Below, one piece after another: positions 11,435 through 23,995 of a DNA stretch of 64,000 bases; within the stretch, counting starts at the first letter, position 1, and each line of letters starts with the position of its first letter. Both the position numbers and the translations under genes were made by a program. Origin of the DNA: Haematobia irritans (lineage: Eukaryota > Arthropoda > Insecta > Diptera > Muscidae); NCBI RefSeq assembly GCF_050003625.1, contig NC_134400.1, positions 42,580,557 through 42,644,556 on the forward strand, read 5' to 3'. The notes below the pieces were generated by a model. It had not been told where the DNA came from. It worked only from the letters and a program-made list of their open reading frames with translations, and ran no database searches.

Positions 11435-12895
11435 TTCTCCCCAGTTAAAACTTGTTTAATGAAGCTTTGAAGCTGACATTTAGTTATTGGAAAAAATTGC
11501 CTACTTTTTCTGTCAATTTCAGCACAGATCTCATTCCATTCTTGGTTTTTTTAATGCATACCAAAATTGTACTAACCAAAGGTTTATCTTTCGGTGAAAT
11601 ACTAATCAAAAAAATGAGATATTCCTTTTTCGCAGAAACGAATTTAGTGAAAAACCACTTTTAGACACTGGGGTGATTTTAATTGAATAAAAATAAAAGT
11701 AATCCATTTATTTAATTGAAAGAAAAAAGCATATAAATAATGAAATAGAAAAGTAAATTTGTATTGAGATTGTTCGTCGTTTAAAAGCTCGAGTCGACTT
11801 CAGGGTTGCCATCGCTCACCATTTTGCAGTATTGCCTACATAAGGAATAGCAGAAATTTTAGGACGGCTTTGGCATAGTTTTTTGTTTTCTTTGTTTTTT
11901 AATTTAACAAAATTAATTTCATCTTTCTTCATATCCCAAATTTTTCTTTTTTTCCCCCTCCTTTCACAGTTTTCTTCCTTGAGTATATCCATTCATATGA
12001 CATAATTGAATCGGCCAAATATTCGCTTACCAAATATCTATATAAATTCTACGATTTTTATAAGATATTTGTATTGCCACGAATTTAGATTTTAAATCGA
12101 AACGACTGCAAGCAAACTATTCAATTGTGAAGAAAAAAATTGTAAGTTTTATTCTCAATTATTTGTTTTTGTGTATTGGATGTATTTTGTATATATTTCT
12201 TTTATAGTCTTTCTTACTTCTCTTACAAATTTCGGTCTTTGAACATTTATCTGTTAATATTTTTCAAATTTGTCTATTATTATTAAAAATTTCTACAATT
12301 GGTATGGGTCGGTTTCTCAGTCTCTAATTATTATTTATCACGGCAATGAAACAGTTGATGGCATATGTAAATGGAGAATGAGAAAACGATCACAAGACTG
12401 TTTAATCTTCTGAAATTGTTTGCCTGCTTTCGTACTCTAACAATTTACATTTTTTTTACATAAATTCCATTTTTTCTGTTCATTTAATCGCATTTACCAT
12501 CATTCCTTTCATGATTCTTTGCATAACCGTCAGTAAATGTTTTGAAAATGGGTAAAAATATTTAACATATGTCAAACCAGTGATGAGTTTAAATATATAG
12601 GAAATCGTGGCAACACTGGTTCATCAACAGCCAAGAAATTAATTTAGCAATACACCGCTAGGTGTAACGTATTTCCGCTGCGAGTTTTGGTCTTATCTAA
12701 AAAAAGATCAAAATTTTAAATTTTCGCGGTTTGGTTTTTAAAATAATTAATTTTGAAGTAGATAAATTATCACGTTTTCATGTGAATGGTAAGATAAAAA
12801 CATAAGAATTTTTTAACGTTTTTTCTCTCCTGTTTTCCACTTTGCATGATATTCACTGAGGGATTCTTGAGGTCATCAAACTTCTAAATAAATTA
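11435..12895. other. Unassigned, low-repeat stretch
   Basis: No coding frame recognised and no clear repeat family. It holds the possible first exon described at 12038-12150. The segment around 12600 has GGCAACACTGG, a possible hAT end, without a partner. Confidence 0.3.
12038..12150 (+). promoter_or_regulatory. Possible promoter and 5' noncoding exon
   Basis: TCTATATAAATTC (TATA-like, about 12038) is followed by an A-rich leader-like stretch with TCGAAACGACTGCAAGC. A strong donor-like AAAAAAATTGTAAGTT follows near 12145. Nothing coding is attached, so this is a guess from composition. Confidence 0.18.
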
Positions 12896-13072
12896 CAGTG
12901 AAACCTCTGAGAGGTGGACATCCACGGTCTCCTAAATTTTGTCCACATTTGGGAGGTGTCCAGTTACGAGAGGTTAATTTTAATTTGTTTATATAGCAAC
13001 CGCCACCAAACAACTATCCATATTTGGGAGGTGTCCGGTTATCAGAATGTCCAAGATTGAGAGGTTTCACTG
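12896..13072. mobile_element. Pogo-like MITE, 177 bp
   Basis: Inverted ends CAGTGAAACCTCTGAGAGG and, in reverse, CAGTGAAACCTCTCAATC. The inner blocks GGGAGGTGTCC are repeated. Flanked by TA (12894-12895, 13073-13074). Non-autonomous Tc1/mariner-pogo type. Confidence 0.75.
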
Positions 13073-13734
13073 TATATTATTAACTCCTTTTTTATCATAC
13101 CATCTTACCCATATCTATCTGAACTAATATCCATCGTTGATTATATTGCATAATATGTCTATGTTTGTTTTAATTTTTAGATTTTAAGATAATTATCGTT
13201 ATAAACATCAAAGCAATTGCTAATAATTTATTTATTTTTATTCTACTTTTTATTTCAATTTTTTTATTATTTCAATATAGGTTAAGACTAGAACTGTAAT
13301 AATTTTGAGAAATAATATTTCAAAATATAATTTAATCTCCAAACTTAATTTAAGTTGGCAACATTTAATTGACTTATTCATTTTCAATCAGCATCAAATG
13401 CAATTTTTAATTTTCATATATAAAATAAATGATATGTTTACCCATTGTCTTTATCTATTATTTTAACATAGAAAATAAGAAAAGAAAATTAAGACACTAG
13501 AATGACAAAAAAAAATAATAATAAATAAATAAATATAAAAAAATAAAGAATTAAATATACTTACGTATTCATGCATTAATAAAGGATTACTAATACAGGT
13601 AATTGAAACCCATATTTGATGAAAACCCTAGATTTATTAATGAATCCCCTGAGTAGGGGTCACCAATTTGTGAGTTCACGTTTTGAATATTTTAAAAATC
13701 ACATTTCTTTATTTCACTTTTAAAATGGATTGAA
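13073..13734. other. AT-rich unassigned stretch
   Basis: Very AT-rich with simple AATAA runs around 13500-13560. No gene or clear repeat seen. Confidence 0.3.
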
Positions 13735-15095
13735 AATTCAAAATTTTATTTCTATAGAAAATTTAGTCAAAATTTTAATTCTATAAAAAATTTTCTCAAA
13801 ATTTTTTTCTATAGAAAATTTTGTCAAAATTTTATTTCCATAGAAAATTTTGTGAAAACTTTATTTCTATAGAAATTTTTGTCAAAACTTTATTTCTATA
13901 GAAAATTTTATCAAAACTTTATTTTAATATAAAATTTTGTCAAAATTTTATTTCTATAGAAAATTTTGGCAAAATTTTTATTTCTATAGAAAACTTTGTC
14001 AAAATTTTATTTCTACAGAAAACATTGTCAATTTTTATTTCTATAAAAATTTTTTTCAAAGTTTTAATTCTATCGAAAATTTTCTCAAAATTTCATTTCC
14101 ATAGAATATTTTGTGAAAATTTAATTTCTATAGAAAATTTTGCCAAAATTGTATTTCTATATAAAATTCTGTCAAAATTTTATTTCTATAGAAATCTTTG
14201 TCAAAATTTTATTTCTATAGAAAACATTGTCAAATTTTTTTTTCTATAAAAAATTTTTTCAAAATTTTAATTCTATCGAAAATTTTCTCAAAATTTAATT
14301 TCTATAGAATATTTTGTGAAAATTTAATTTCTATAGAAAATGTTGCCAAAATTGTATTTCTATATAAAATTCTGTCAAAATTTTATTTCTATAGAAGATT
14401 TTGTCAAAATTTGTTTTCTATAGAACATTTTGTCAAAAATTTATTTCTATAGAAATTTTTGTCACAAATTTATTTCTATAAAAGTTTTTGTCATAATTTT
14501 ATTTCTATAAAAAAATTTTAATCCTATAGAAAATTTTGTCAAAAGTTTATTTATATGGAAAAATTTTTCAAAATTTTATTTCTATAGAAAATTTTGTCAA
14601 AATTTTATTTCTATAGAAAATTTTGTCAACATTTTATTTCTATAGAAAATTTTGTCAAAATTTAAGTTGAGATAAAAACAAAAAATATTATTGAAAAACA
14701 AGCCAATAATAAAAAACAAGACGAATGAAGTAAGAGGAAGCCAGATAAACCCATCTATTTCTATAGAAAATTTTGTTAAAATTTTATTTCTATAGAAAAC
14801 TTTGTCAAATTTTTATTTCTATAGAAAATTTTGTTAAAATTTTAATTCTATCGAAAATTTTCTCAAAACTTTATTTCTATAGAATATTTTGTGAAAATTT
14901 AATTTCTATAAAAAATTGTATTTCTATAGAAAATTTTGTCAAAATTTTATTTCTATAGAAAACTTTGCCAAAATTTTATTTCTATAGAAGTTTTTGTCAA
15001 AATTTTAATCCTACAGAAAATTTTGTCAAAATTTTATTTCTATACAAAATTTTGTCAAAATTTTATTTCTATAGAAAATTTTGTCAAAATTTAAG
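13735..15095 (+). repeat. 29-bp satellite array with higher-order structure
   Basis: Tandem degenerate copies of a 29-bp unit made of ATTTCTATAGAAAA plus TTTTGTCAAAATTTT. Variant units recur about 202 bp apart (AAAACATTGT at 14019 and 14221), i.e. a 7-unit higher-order repeat. Two ~90-bp spacers (14668-14756, 15092-15190; AGTTGAGATAAAAACAA type) split it. Open frames here are by-products of the period. Confidence 0.9.
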
Positions 15096-15376
15096 CTGAG
15101 ATAAAAACAACAAATATGATTGAAGAACAAACCAACAATAAAAAAAAAACAAAACGAATGAAGTAAGAGGAAGCAAGATAAACCCAGCCAACTGCACTAA
15201 AATCGATGATTTGACATTGGTAAAGGAAAAAAGAGATGTTTGTTCACAGATTTATTTAGGCAAAAATCATAAAACTTTTTTTCGGAAGGTTCAGGTGTAG
15301 TTCACTTTGGGTTTAGTGAACTACCCGAATTTATTCTGATACTGATGAGGTAATTCCGGAACGTGCGACCATCCAA
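15096..15376 (-). repeat. Family H element, part 1
   Basis: Shares AATTCCGGAACGTGCGACC and AACTACCCGAATTTATTCTG with the copies near 51270-51520 and 55960-56260 in opposite orientation. It continues at 17805 after a 2.4-kb interruption. Confidence 0.55.
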
Positions 15377-15559
15377 CCAAAAAAATAATTCTTTCCTCCC
15401 AAACGAAATTTTAGATAAACAAAGTTCGTTTCTCATTTGCTTTTCGCTGTAAGGAAGAAGAAAAGTATATACTTTTTGTGATAAACGTTTATTCTTTTCC
15501 AGGATGTAAAAACAATTTCATAAAGACAAACTCAAAAAAAAACATTGTTTTCTTGCTAA

Positions 15560-15762
15560 ATGCATTCCCTCACATCTTTCTCACACCCACGAGGTTTTTT
15601 AGTTCTTTACACCTTTTCCTGTAATACCAACAATGTAGAAGAAATTATACGATTTTATAAATTTTTAAAATTTTTTACCTTTCGCCTGGACGGAGAATCG
15701 AACCGCGGCCCATGCACTTTGTAAGCCAACACACTAGTTACTGAGCTATGTACCTGTTATGG
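15560..15762 (-). mobile_element. Second tRNA-like SINE family (L)
   Basis: On the minus strand the sequence from 15762 reads ATAGCTCAGTAACTAG (box A-like), then a 30-base spacer and GCGGTTCGATTCTCCGTCC (box B). A conserved tail follows (TTACAGGAAAAGGTGTAAAG, AGAAAGATGTGAGGG). Related copies lie at 34310-34500, 56690-56840 and 58249-58440. Confidence 0.55.
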
Positions 15763-15868
15763 TCATCAATAGATAAATATCCATATAAGTTATATTTATA
15801 TAGCATAGCTTGCGGCGCCTACGAACCGAATAAACAAAGTTTATTCAACAGAAACAAATATTTAGTTT

Positions 15869-15943
15869 GGCACCGTGGAGCAGTGGTTGCTACGTCCGAC
15901 TTGCATGCCAAGGGTCGTGGGTTCGATCCCTGCTTCGACCAAA
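15869..15943 (+). mobile_element. SINE head fragment
   Basis: CCGTGGAGCAGTGGTTGC (box A region) and GGGTTCGATCCCTGCTTCGA (box B) of the main SINE family; the body is missing at the A-element junction. Confidence 0.75.
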
Positions 15944-17487
15944 GTTTTTATACCCTCCATCATAGGATGGGGGTATATTAACTTTGTCATTCCGTTTGTA
16001 ACACATCGAAATATTGCTCTAGGACCCCATAAAGTATATATATTCTGGGTCGTGGTGAAATTCTGAGTCGATCTAAGCATGTCCGTCCGTCCGTCCGTCC
16101 GTCTGTTGAAATCACGCTAACTTTCGAACGAAACAAGCTATCGACTTGAAACTTGGCACAAGTTGTTGTTATCGATGTAGGTTGGATGGTATTGAAAATG
16201 GGCCATATCGGTCCACTTTTACGTATAGCCCCCATATAAAGGGACCCTCAGATTTGGCTTGTGGAGCCTCTAACAGAAGCATATTTCATCCGATCCGGCT
16301 GAAATTTTGTATATGGTGTTGGTATATGGTCTCTAACAACCATGCAAAAATTGGTCCACATCGGTCCATAATTATATATAACCCACATATAAACCGATCC
16401 CCAGATTTGGCTTGCGGAGCCTCAAAGAGAAGCAAATTTCATCCGATCCTGCTGAAATTTGGTACATGATGTTGGTATATGGTCTCTAACAACCATGCAA
16501 AAATTGGTCCACATCGGTTCATAATTATATATAGCCCCCATATAAACCGATCCCCAGATTTGGCTTGCGAAGTTTCCAAGAGAAGCAAATTTCATCCAAG
16601 CCGGTTGTAATTTGGAACATGGTGTTAGTATATGATATTTAACAACCGTGCCAGAATTGGTCCATATCGGTCCATAGTTATATATAGCCCCCATATAAAA
16701 CGTTCTCCAGATTTGACCTCCGGAGCCTCTTGGAGGAGCAAAATTCATCCGATCCGGTTCAAATTAGGAACGTGGTGTTAGTATATGGTCGCTAACAACC
16801 ATATCAAAATTGGTCCAATTACACAAAAATTGGTCCATATCGGTTCATAATCATGGTTGCCACTAGAGCCAAAAATAATCTACCAAAGTTTTATTTCTAT
16901 AAAAAATTTTTTCAAAATTTTATTTCTATAGAAAGTTTTGTCAAAATGTTATTTCTAGAGAAAATTTTGTTCAAATTTTATTCGGTTCATAATCATGGTT
17001 TCCACTCGAGCCACAAATAATCTACCAAGATTTTATTTCTATAGAAAATTTAGTCAAAAGTTTATTTCTATAGAAAATTTTGTTAAAATTTTATTTCTTT
17101 AGAAATTTTTGTCAAAATTTTCTTTCTATAGAATATTTTCTCAAAATTTTTATTTCTATAGAAAATTTTGTGAAAATTTTATTTCTATGGAAAATTTTGT
17201 TAAAATTTTATTTCTGTAGAAAATTTTGTCAAAATTTTATGTCTACTTTGTCAAACTGAATTATATACGTATTGGATCGATCTTTTTTGATTTAATATAT
17301 ACCACGTATGGACTTACATACAATTTAGTGTTAGGAGGTTTTAAGATACCTTGCCATCGGCAAGCGTTACCGCAACTTAAGTAATTCGATTGTGTATGGC
17401 AGTGTTTAGACGAAGTTTCTACGCAATCCATGATGGAGGGTACATAAGCTTCGGCCTGGCCGAACTTACGGCCGTATATACTTGTTT
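15944..17487 (+). mobile_element. Family A tandem-repeat element (copy A1)
   Basis: Starts TTTTTATACCCTCCATCATA, then the TTCTGAGTCGATCTAAGC block, (GTCC)n, ~153-bp units (TATATAGCCCCCATATAAAC type) and a 29-bp satellite segment (16878-17258). It ends with the hairpin TTCGGCCTGGCCGAA and CGGCCGTATATACTTGTTTT. No protein coding. Confidence 0.8.
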
Positions 17488-17804
17488 TTTTTTACATATA
17501 TTCCAGATATGTTCGGAAGTTTCCGAAAAAATTTTCAACATTACATTGTAGTATATTAAATTTTGAACTGTAAAATTTGTCTTACTAAAGACCTAAAGTC
17601 AGAAAAGAACAGTGTTTGATATAAACGAAATGGACTGTGTTGTTGTTTCAAAAATAACTTTTTTTTATTGAAAAAATAAAAATTTTGTAACAAACGATTT
17701 TTTTTGGTGATAAAAGTTTAAAATTGTCGAAGCAATTCGAAAAACTCTAACAAAAAAAAAACGTTTTCGGTACACGTTTTCCAAACGTTTTTTTTTCTTT
17801 GCGT

Positions 17805-18075
17805 GTAGGGCTTTGCCCAAATAAATTTGACAAACATTCTTTTCCTCTGTTGGTTGAGCTACTCTTGTAGTTTAGTCAACGCAATGGTTCGAAGCTGAGA
17901 TCAAAACAACAAATATGATTGAAGAACAAACCAACAATAAAAAACAAAATTTTATTTTTATATAGAAATTTTTGTCAAAATATTATTTCTATAGAAAATT
18001 TTCTCCAAAATTTTTTTTCTATAGAAAATTCTTTCAAAATTTTATTTCTGTAGTATATTTTGTCAAAATTCTACC
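17805..18075 (-). repeat. Family H element, part 2, followed by 29-bp units
   Basis: GGGCTTTGCCCAAATAAATT, TAGTTTAGTCAACGCAATGG and AGCTGAGATCAAAACAACAA match the H copies at 51 and 56 kb. From 17945 a few 29-bp satellite units follow. Confidence 0.6.
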
Positions 18076-18119
18076 ATTTTTGAAAGAATTTTACCAAGTG
18101 TGGTAACCGTGATTAGAAT

Positions 18120-18205
18120 AGATTTTTAGATAATTTGGCGACACGCCACTAACCGTCATGGTTCGCCTATCGTCTATCGCTATGGTTATATTTACATACT
18201 TACGA
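18120..18205. repeat. Family K fragment
   Basis: TTTGGCGACACGCC and TCTATCGCTATGGTTATATT recur around 45200-45700 inside Dnai2 intron 2 and partly at 26180. Confidence 0.5.
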
Positions 18206-18349
18206 TTCGTCCATAAAACGCATCAAACTCTTTTCTAGATACATTGGTAGATTTTATAATGCTAGGATTTTTAACGAGATTTTATTGAAATCCTCTGGGA
18301 GACAGCTGACTTCCCCGTTGTAAATCTACTGAATACAATCGAAATCTTT

Positions 18350-18555
18350 GAGCAAACTGAAAGAAGAATTTTCTTTTTTTCTGAAGAACGAAATTTAAGA
18401 TAAGCAAAGTTTTCTTTTGACGCAAAAAAAAACTTTCAAAGTAAATTGAAAAATTTTAGAGACAAAATTTCTCTAAACAAAAATACTGTACACGAAAGGG
18501 GAATTTCGTTTGTCTAAAATTTCGTTCCGAAGGAAAGTAGTTTTTCTTTGGGTGT
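18350..18555. mobile_element. MITE-like inverted-repeat element (Q)
   Basis: Left AAAGAAGAATTTTCTTTTTT with GAACGAAATTTAAGATAA, and right, in reverse, CACCCAAAGAAAAACTAC with GAACGAAATTTTAGACAA. A related piece lies at 10310-10395. Boundaries approximate. Confidence 0.4.
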
Positions 18556-19004
18556 AGATTTACGTCATATTGCGAAAGGGCTATTACGGTCGTTTCTGCG
18601 AAAATTCCATATCACTCTCCAAAGGGCGTTTCAATGTCATCTAAGGAGATTGGATTAATTTTGGATATCTAACGTCTTCTATCATTATCGAATTGATAAA
18701 TTTTCCAATCATGCGCTGGTTTCACGGTGTTGTATCTCCCCCCCTTCCTATGATGATGGTCATACTGAACAGCGGTTGCATTCATTTCTCTTCAACTATC
18801 CATCCATCCACATTCTTGCACTCTTGGAAAGTTGACATTAGAATTTAATGGCGCACTTGTGAGCATGCGTAAAGGCTTAAAGATGAGTCATCTTTGTTTA
18901 CCCCTTAGCATTTTTTTAAGCGGGAATCAGGTTTAGACCACAATGCCGGCCTATTATGTTGCGTGTTCGTGCGCCCGTCCGTCCGTTTGTTTACCATCTA
19001 CTAC
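18556..19004. other. Unassigned stretch
   Basis: No gene or repeat family recognised. It includes CCGTCCGTCCGTTTG at 18976-18990, like the block found in the tandem-repeat elements. Confidence 0.3.
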
Positions 19005-19940
19005 TAAAGGGTGATTCTTTTGAGGTTAGGATTTTCATGCATTAGTATTTGACAGATCACGTGGGATTTCAGACATGGTGTCAAAGAGAAAGATGCTCAG
19101 TATGCTTTGACATTTCATCATGAATAGACTTACTAACGAGCAACGCTTGCAAATCATTGAATTTTATTACCAAAATCAGTGGCAGAAAATCCGCTTTTTT
19201 ATCGACAAATTTTGTTCAGCGATGAGGCTCATTTCTGGTTGAATGGCTACGTAAATAAGCAAAATTGCCGCATTTGGAGTGAAGAGCAACCAGAAGCCGT
19301 TCAAGAACTGCCCATGCATCCCGAAAAATGCACTGTTTGGTGTGGTTTGTACGCTGGTGGAATCATTGGACCGTATTTTTTCAAAGATGCTGTTGGACGC
19401 AACGTTACGGTGAATGGCGATCGCTATCGTTCGATGCTAACAAACTTTTTGTTGCCAAAAATGGAAGAACTGAACTTGGTTGACATGTGGTTTCAACAAG
19501 ATGGCGCTACATGCCACACAGCTCGCGATTCTATGGCCATTTTGAGGGAAAACTTCGGAGAACAATTCATCTCAAGAAATGGACCGGTAAGTTGGCCACC
19601 AAGATCATGCGATTTGACGCCTTTAGACTATTTTTTGTGGGGCTACGTCAAGTCTAAAGTCTACAGAAATAAGCCAGCAACTATTCCAGCTTTGGAAGAC
19701 AACATTTCCGAAGAAATTCGGGCTATTCCGGCCGAAATGCTCGAAAAAGTTGCCCAAAATTGGACTTTCCGAATGGACAACCTAAGACGCAGCCGCGGTC
19801 AACATTTAAATGAAATTATCTTCAAAAAGTAAATGTCATGGACCAATCTAACGTTTCAAATAAAGAACCGATGAGATTTTGCAAATTGTATGCGTTTTTA
19901 AAAAAAAAAAGTTATCAAGCTCTTAACAAATCACCCTTTA
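19005..19940 (+). mobile_element. Tc1/mariner-superfamily deletion derivative
   Basis: Ends TAAAGGGTGATTCTTTTG and, in reverse, TAAAGGGTGATTTGTTAAG, with TA at the junctions. 936 bp: the 5' and 3' thirds are intact, but a segment between about 19183 and 19184 is missing relative to a full transposase gene. A further end fragment (TAAAGGGTGATTTTTTAGCC) lies at 20098. Confidence 0.85.
19122..19832 (+). pseudogene. Tc1/mariner-type transposase lacking its DNA-binding domain
   Basis: The first codons (MNRLTNEQRLQIIEFYYQNQ, from 19122) jump out of frame into the catalytic domain, so the HTH region is deleted. The catalytic part is clean: LFSDEAHFWLNGYVNKQNCR (first Asp), MWFQQDGATCHTARDSM (second) and WPPRSCDLTPLDYFLWGYVK (third, about 36 residues later). 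It ends RRSRGQHLNEIIFKK and a stop at 19832. The open frame could start at an internal ATG (19179), but the product would be a catalytic fragment. Probably mobilised in trans, if at all. Confidence 0.85.
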
Positions 19941-20165
19941 CTTGTATATTTACCTGTTGGCCAAAGGTAATGCCAGCGATTTTTGTTTATCAATATGGCT
20001 GTGTAAGAGCATCAACGATTAAATGCATTGCAAGATTGTCATATTGGGACAACGTTGGTCGAATATTAATGGTGCTATGGTATTAAGAAAAACAAGTAAA
20101 GGGTGATTTTTTAGCCAGTGTCATTTTGACATCACTGTTTTAAATAAAAAATAAATTTTTTCTAA
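19941..20165. other. Spacer with a TAAAGGGTGATT end fragment
   Basis: Between two transposons; 20098-20140 repeats the end of the preceding family. Nothing else recognised. Confidence 0.4.
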
Positions 20166-20364
20166 ATTTAAACCAGGGATCCGGAGCGGTCCATTTTTTT
20201 CGCTCCGCTCCGCTCCCGCTCCGGAGAAAAAAAAACCGCTCCGCTCCTCGCTCCGCTCCGAGAAAAAAAAAATCGCTCCGCTCCGCTCCACGCTCCGCTC
20301 CGCTCCTCTTCGAGAAAATTATAGTACAAACATTGTATTATTTGTTCAATTGAGTTTTATTTAA

Positions 20365-21178
<814 letters not shown>

Positions 21179-21189
21179 GTTTAAAACAA

Positions 21190-21470
21190 TGTGTTGAAAT
21201 ATTTTATTAATTTTGAAGATTTTTTCAGAAATATTAAATCCATTTTGACTTCATTAAAACGAAATTTGCATTCATGTTAGGATACACATTTTTATGTCGA
21301 ATCACTTAGCTATAAGGCAAACAGACTTCATTGAAAAGTTTAGAGACTTTTAGACAAGGAAAAACTTTTTTTCAGAGAAATACGTCTTCTATTCTAAGCA
21401 AAATTCGTATTCGTATTTTAAGCATGTGAAATATTTGGCCTCCCGACAATATTCTTTGCGGTGCACCATC
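21190..21470. repeat. Family N repeat, copy 1
   Basis: Shares GATACACATTTTTA, AGAGAAATACGTCTTC and CGACAATATT in order with 25045-25325 (direct orientation). Confidence 0.6.
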
Positions 21471-21970
21471 TACTATTTAATATGTGATAGAAACCAAATT
21501 TATGAAAATTGACCAAAATTGACCAAATTCTGTTTGGTCTGACCATCGGAGCAAATTTAAAAATTAGAAATCTTTTGGACCAATTTTGGTCCGATCGGAC
21601 CAAAACGGCAACGCTGATTGGAATTGAAAGTATATACACAGAGTAGAAGTAACTACTCTCCGAAAGTTATTTTTGTTTTGCAACAGACGTAGAGAAGAGG
21701 TTTTGTTATATTTGTAATGTGTGTGTGTATGTTTATGTTTGCAACAACCTCCATCGACATCAGTCCGTGGTATACCTACGAATATTCTTACTCAGATCTA
21801 GTGTTACCTAATTTCGCTTTTTTCCCCTTTATTGTATAATAAATGTATATGCGCACATTTTTCAACCAAAATTGAAACTATCCATAGTTTTAATTAAATT
21901 TTCGAGAACTAATATCAGAAATAAGAGAATGCTAGGATATAGTACAATAGTAAAGCAAATGTGAATGAAA
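21471..21970. other. Unassigned; GGACCAAA-rich repeat (M)
   Basis: 21500-21615 has GACCAATTTTGGTCCGATCG and GACCATCGGA, matched at 30860-30950. The rest is not recognised. Confidence 0.4.
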
Positions 21971-22058
21971 ACAAGTAAGTAAAGTAGAAAGTCGGGCGGG
22001 GCCGACTATATCATACCCTAAACCACCATTACAGAATTAGTAATCATAAGCATTTGTA

Positions 22059-23190
22059 CACACAGAAAACAGATTGGTTGGATAACGTTTGCAGTAATTA
22101 ATATTCGACACGCAGAACATAATATAAGTTGTCTCAATAGTTTCCCAGTATTGTAGAATATTTTTTGTCCCCTACAACCATTTGGTGAAAATTCCAATAA
22201 GTTTTCTTGTGTGTTGCAAGATAAATAGTTGTGGCAACCAAATGTCTCTTCTATGAAAAATATTTCCTGACATCGGTACATACGACCTACCGTAAAGAAA
22301 TTTCTCAACTGTTATTTAGTAATCATCACTCACATTTGGTAACCACAGCCGAATTCGATTTGAATAATTTTTCAAATGTCAATGTCATCATTGTTAAATT
22401 CGTTATATTTTGTATTATTAAATCCATAACATGTGAACATGGATTTCAATTCAAAACCAGTACATATGGTGGAAAATACTGCCAAGATGTAAAACCTCCA
22501 TGGGCCGCATACAAGGTATTATCTTCAAAAGCTCGCAATGGACTGAAACCGAATAACAAACAATGATTTGTAGCTGAACTGTTTATGCTTAAGGATCAAT
22601 GAAATCATCAAATGCGGCCTGAGGAAATCAAGTTTAGTTTTTGGACCGTAAAGCATACTACGGTGGATTATGGGCGCTAACTTGATTCGGATTTTATTTT
22701 GAAGGCGTTTTAAAGGCTATATCATTCGTTGAACTGTTCATCAAATGTTTCATTGAGGAGGTGTTTGTGTCATGGGTAATGATGAAAAGTCAAAGATTTT
22801 CGTTCGCAAATTTCAATCTCTTGTGGCATATGTACTTCCCTTGGGCCGGGTATGCCGTCTAACATATAATTATTTTGTGTGCTTCTGTATTATGCTCTAA
22901 ATAATAATAAGCCTATAATTTGTAATTTAATAAAATATATGTATCTACTTTTCAATTCGATAGGGTGTATTAATGTGGTTGGGTGGTACAATCGAATAAC
23001 GAAGTCACCCATAACCTCTTTCATCGGCTGACACAACCAACACCAGAAGTGGTATTAGTCGCATCTCCCATCATTCGATTGTGTCGACCCAATTAGTTAG
23101 GTGACACAACTGCCAACAGATAGTTGCTGCAACTTCCAAAATGAGGTTGGCAATAAATTCGATTATCACAACCAATCTGTATTCTCTGTG
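22059..23190. mobile_element. TA-flanked TIR element, 1.13 kb
   Basis: Left CACACAGAAAACAGATTGGT and right, in reverse, CACAGAGAATACAGATTGGT. TA duplicated at 22057-22058 and 23191-23192, which restores CATTTGTAGGGTAAC of the host D element. A short open frame at 22231-22566 is not recognised. Confidence 0.75.
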
Positions 23191-23296
23191 TAGGGTAACA
23201 TATAGGTCTGGGAGATAAACCGCAGTTACATATTTAAGAAAATTAAGAGGTACATGTCTATGGGTGCTTTGTGTCAATCTGACTATAGCTCATAGT

Positions 23297-23995
23297 CAAT
23301 GTTGCCAGGGAAAATGTTCGGTTTACCCTACAAGGACAACAAAAGTTCCCTACTTTCCCATACATTCCCAAACAATTTTCCCTACTATATTTTTCGTTAA
23401 ATTTAAAAAATTTTACAAAACAAAAATGGTTCTAAGTACTTTATTATCTTAAAACATGAACATGCAACGTATATAACTTAGAATATAAATTTGTATTACC
23501 ACCACGGTTGCCACAGTTGGTAGAATTCTACCCAAATTAGTAACCTTTTTTGTTAAATCTCTATAAAAATAAAATTTTGGAAAAAGTTTCTATAAACATT
23601 TTTGTGAGAAATTTTGCTATAGAAATAAAATTTTGACAATAAATTCTATAGAAATAAAATTTTGAGAAAAACTTCCACAGAAATAAAATTTTGAGAACAT
23701 TTTTTTATAGAAATAATATTTTGACAAAAATTTCTATAGAAATACAATTTTGACAAAATGTTCTATAGAAATAAAATGTTGACAAAATTTTCTACAGGAA
23801 TAAAGTTTACCACACATTATTAAAGATCAAGCCTTGCCGGCTTCTAATTTCCTCCTCTAGAGCCACCAAAATGTAAAAATTATTACAAATTATGTTGAGT
23901 GAAAATGTCCTACATTGTGGCCCTACGTCCCTACAAGATGCTAAATATTAGAAAAACCCTACATATAGGGAATTTCCCCTATTTCTAGCAACACT
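23297..23995. mobile_element. Small hAT-like element
   Basis: Ends CAATGTTGCCAGGGAAA and, in reverse, CAGTGTTGCTAGAAATA resemble those at 10120-10939. No clear 8-bp duplication. Contains a 29-bp satellite segment at 23575-23815. Confidence 0.45.

Larger units (their letters stand above)
15377..17804. mobile_element. Composite insertion (P) in family H, with nested elements
   Basis: It splits H: H resumes with GGGCTTTGCCCAAATAAATT at 17807. Its right end is TTTTTTTCTTTGCGTG followed by TA. Its left end (ATAATTCTTTCCTCCCAAAC) recurs at 56560-56600. Contents in order: tRNA-like SINE L (15560-15760), a SINE head (15869-15943), an A element (15944-17487) and unassigned sequence to 17804. Confidence 0.5.

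Noticed and set aside
14025..14958. Frames rich in [14 protein letters not shown] peptides
   Set aside because: Translation of the 29-bp satellite (three units give 87 bp); also at 30465-30647, 39144-39326 and 62698-62940.
22231..22566. 111-codon frame inside the TA-flanked TIR element
   Set aside because: No resemblance to a transposase or other known protein; kept only as part of the element.
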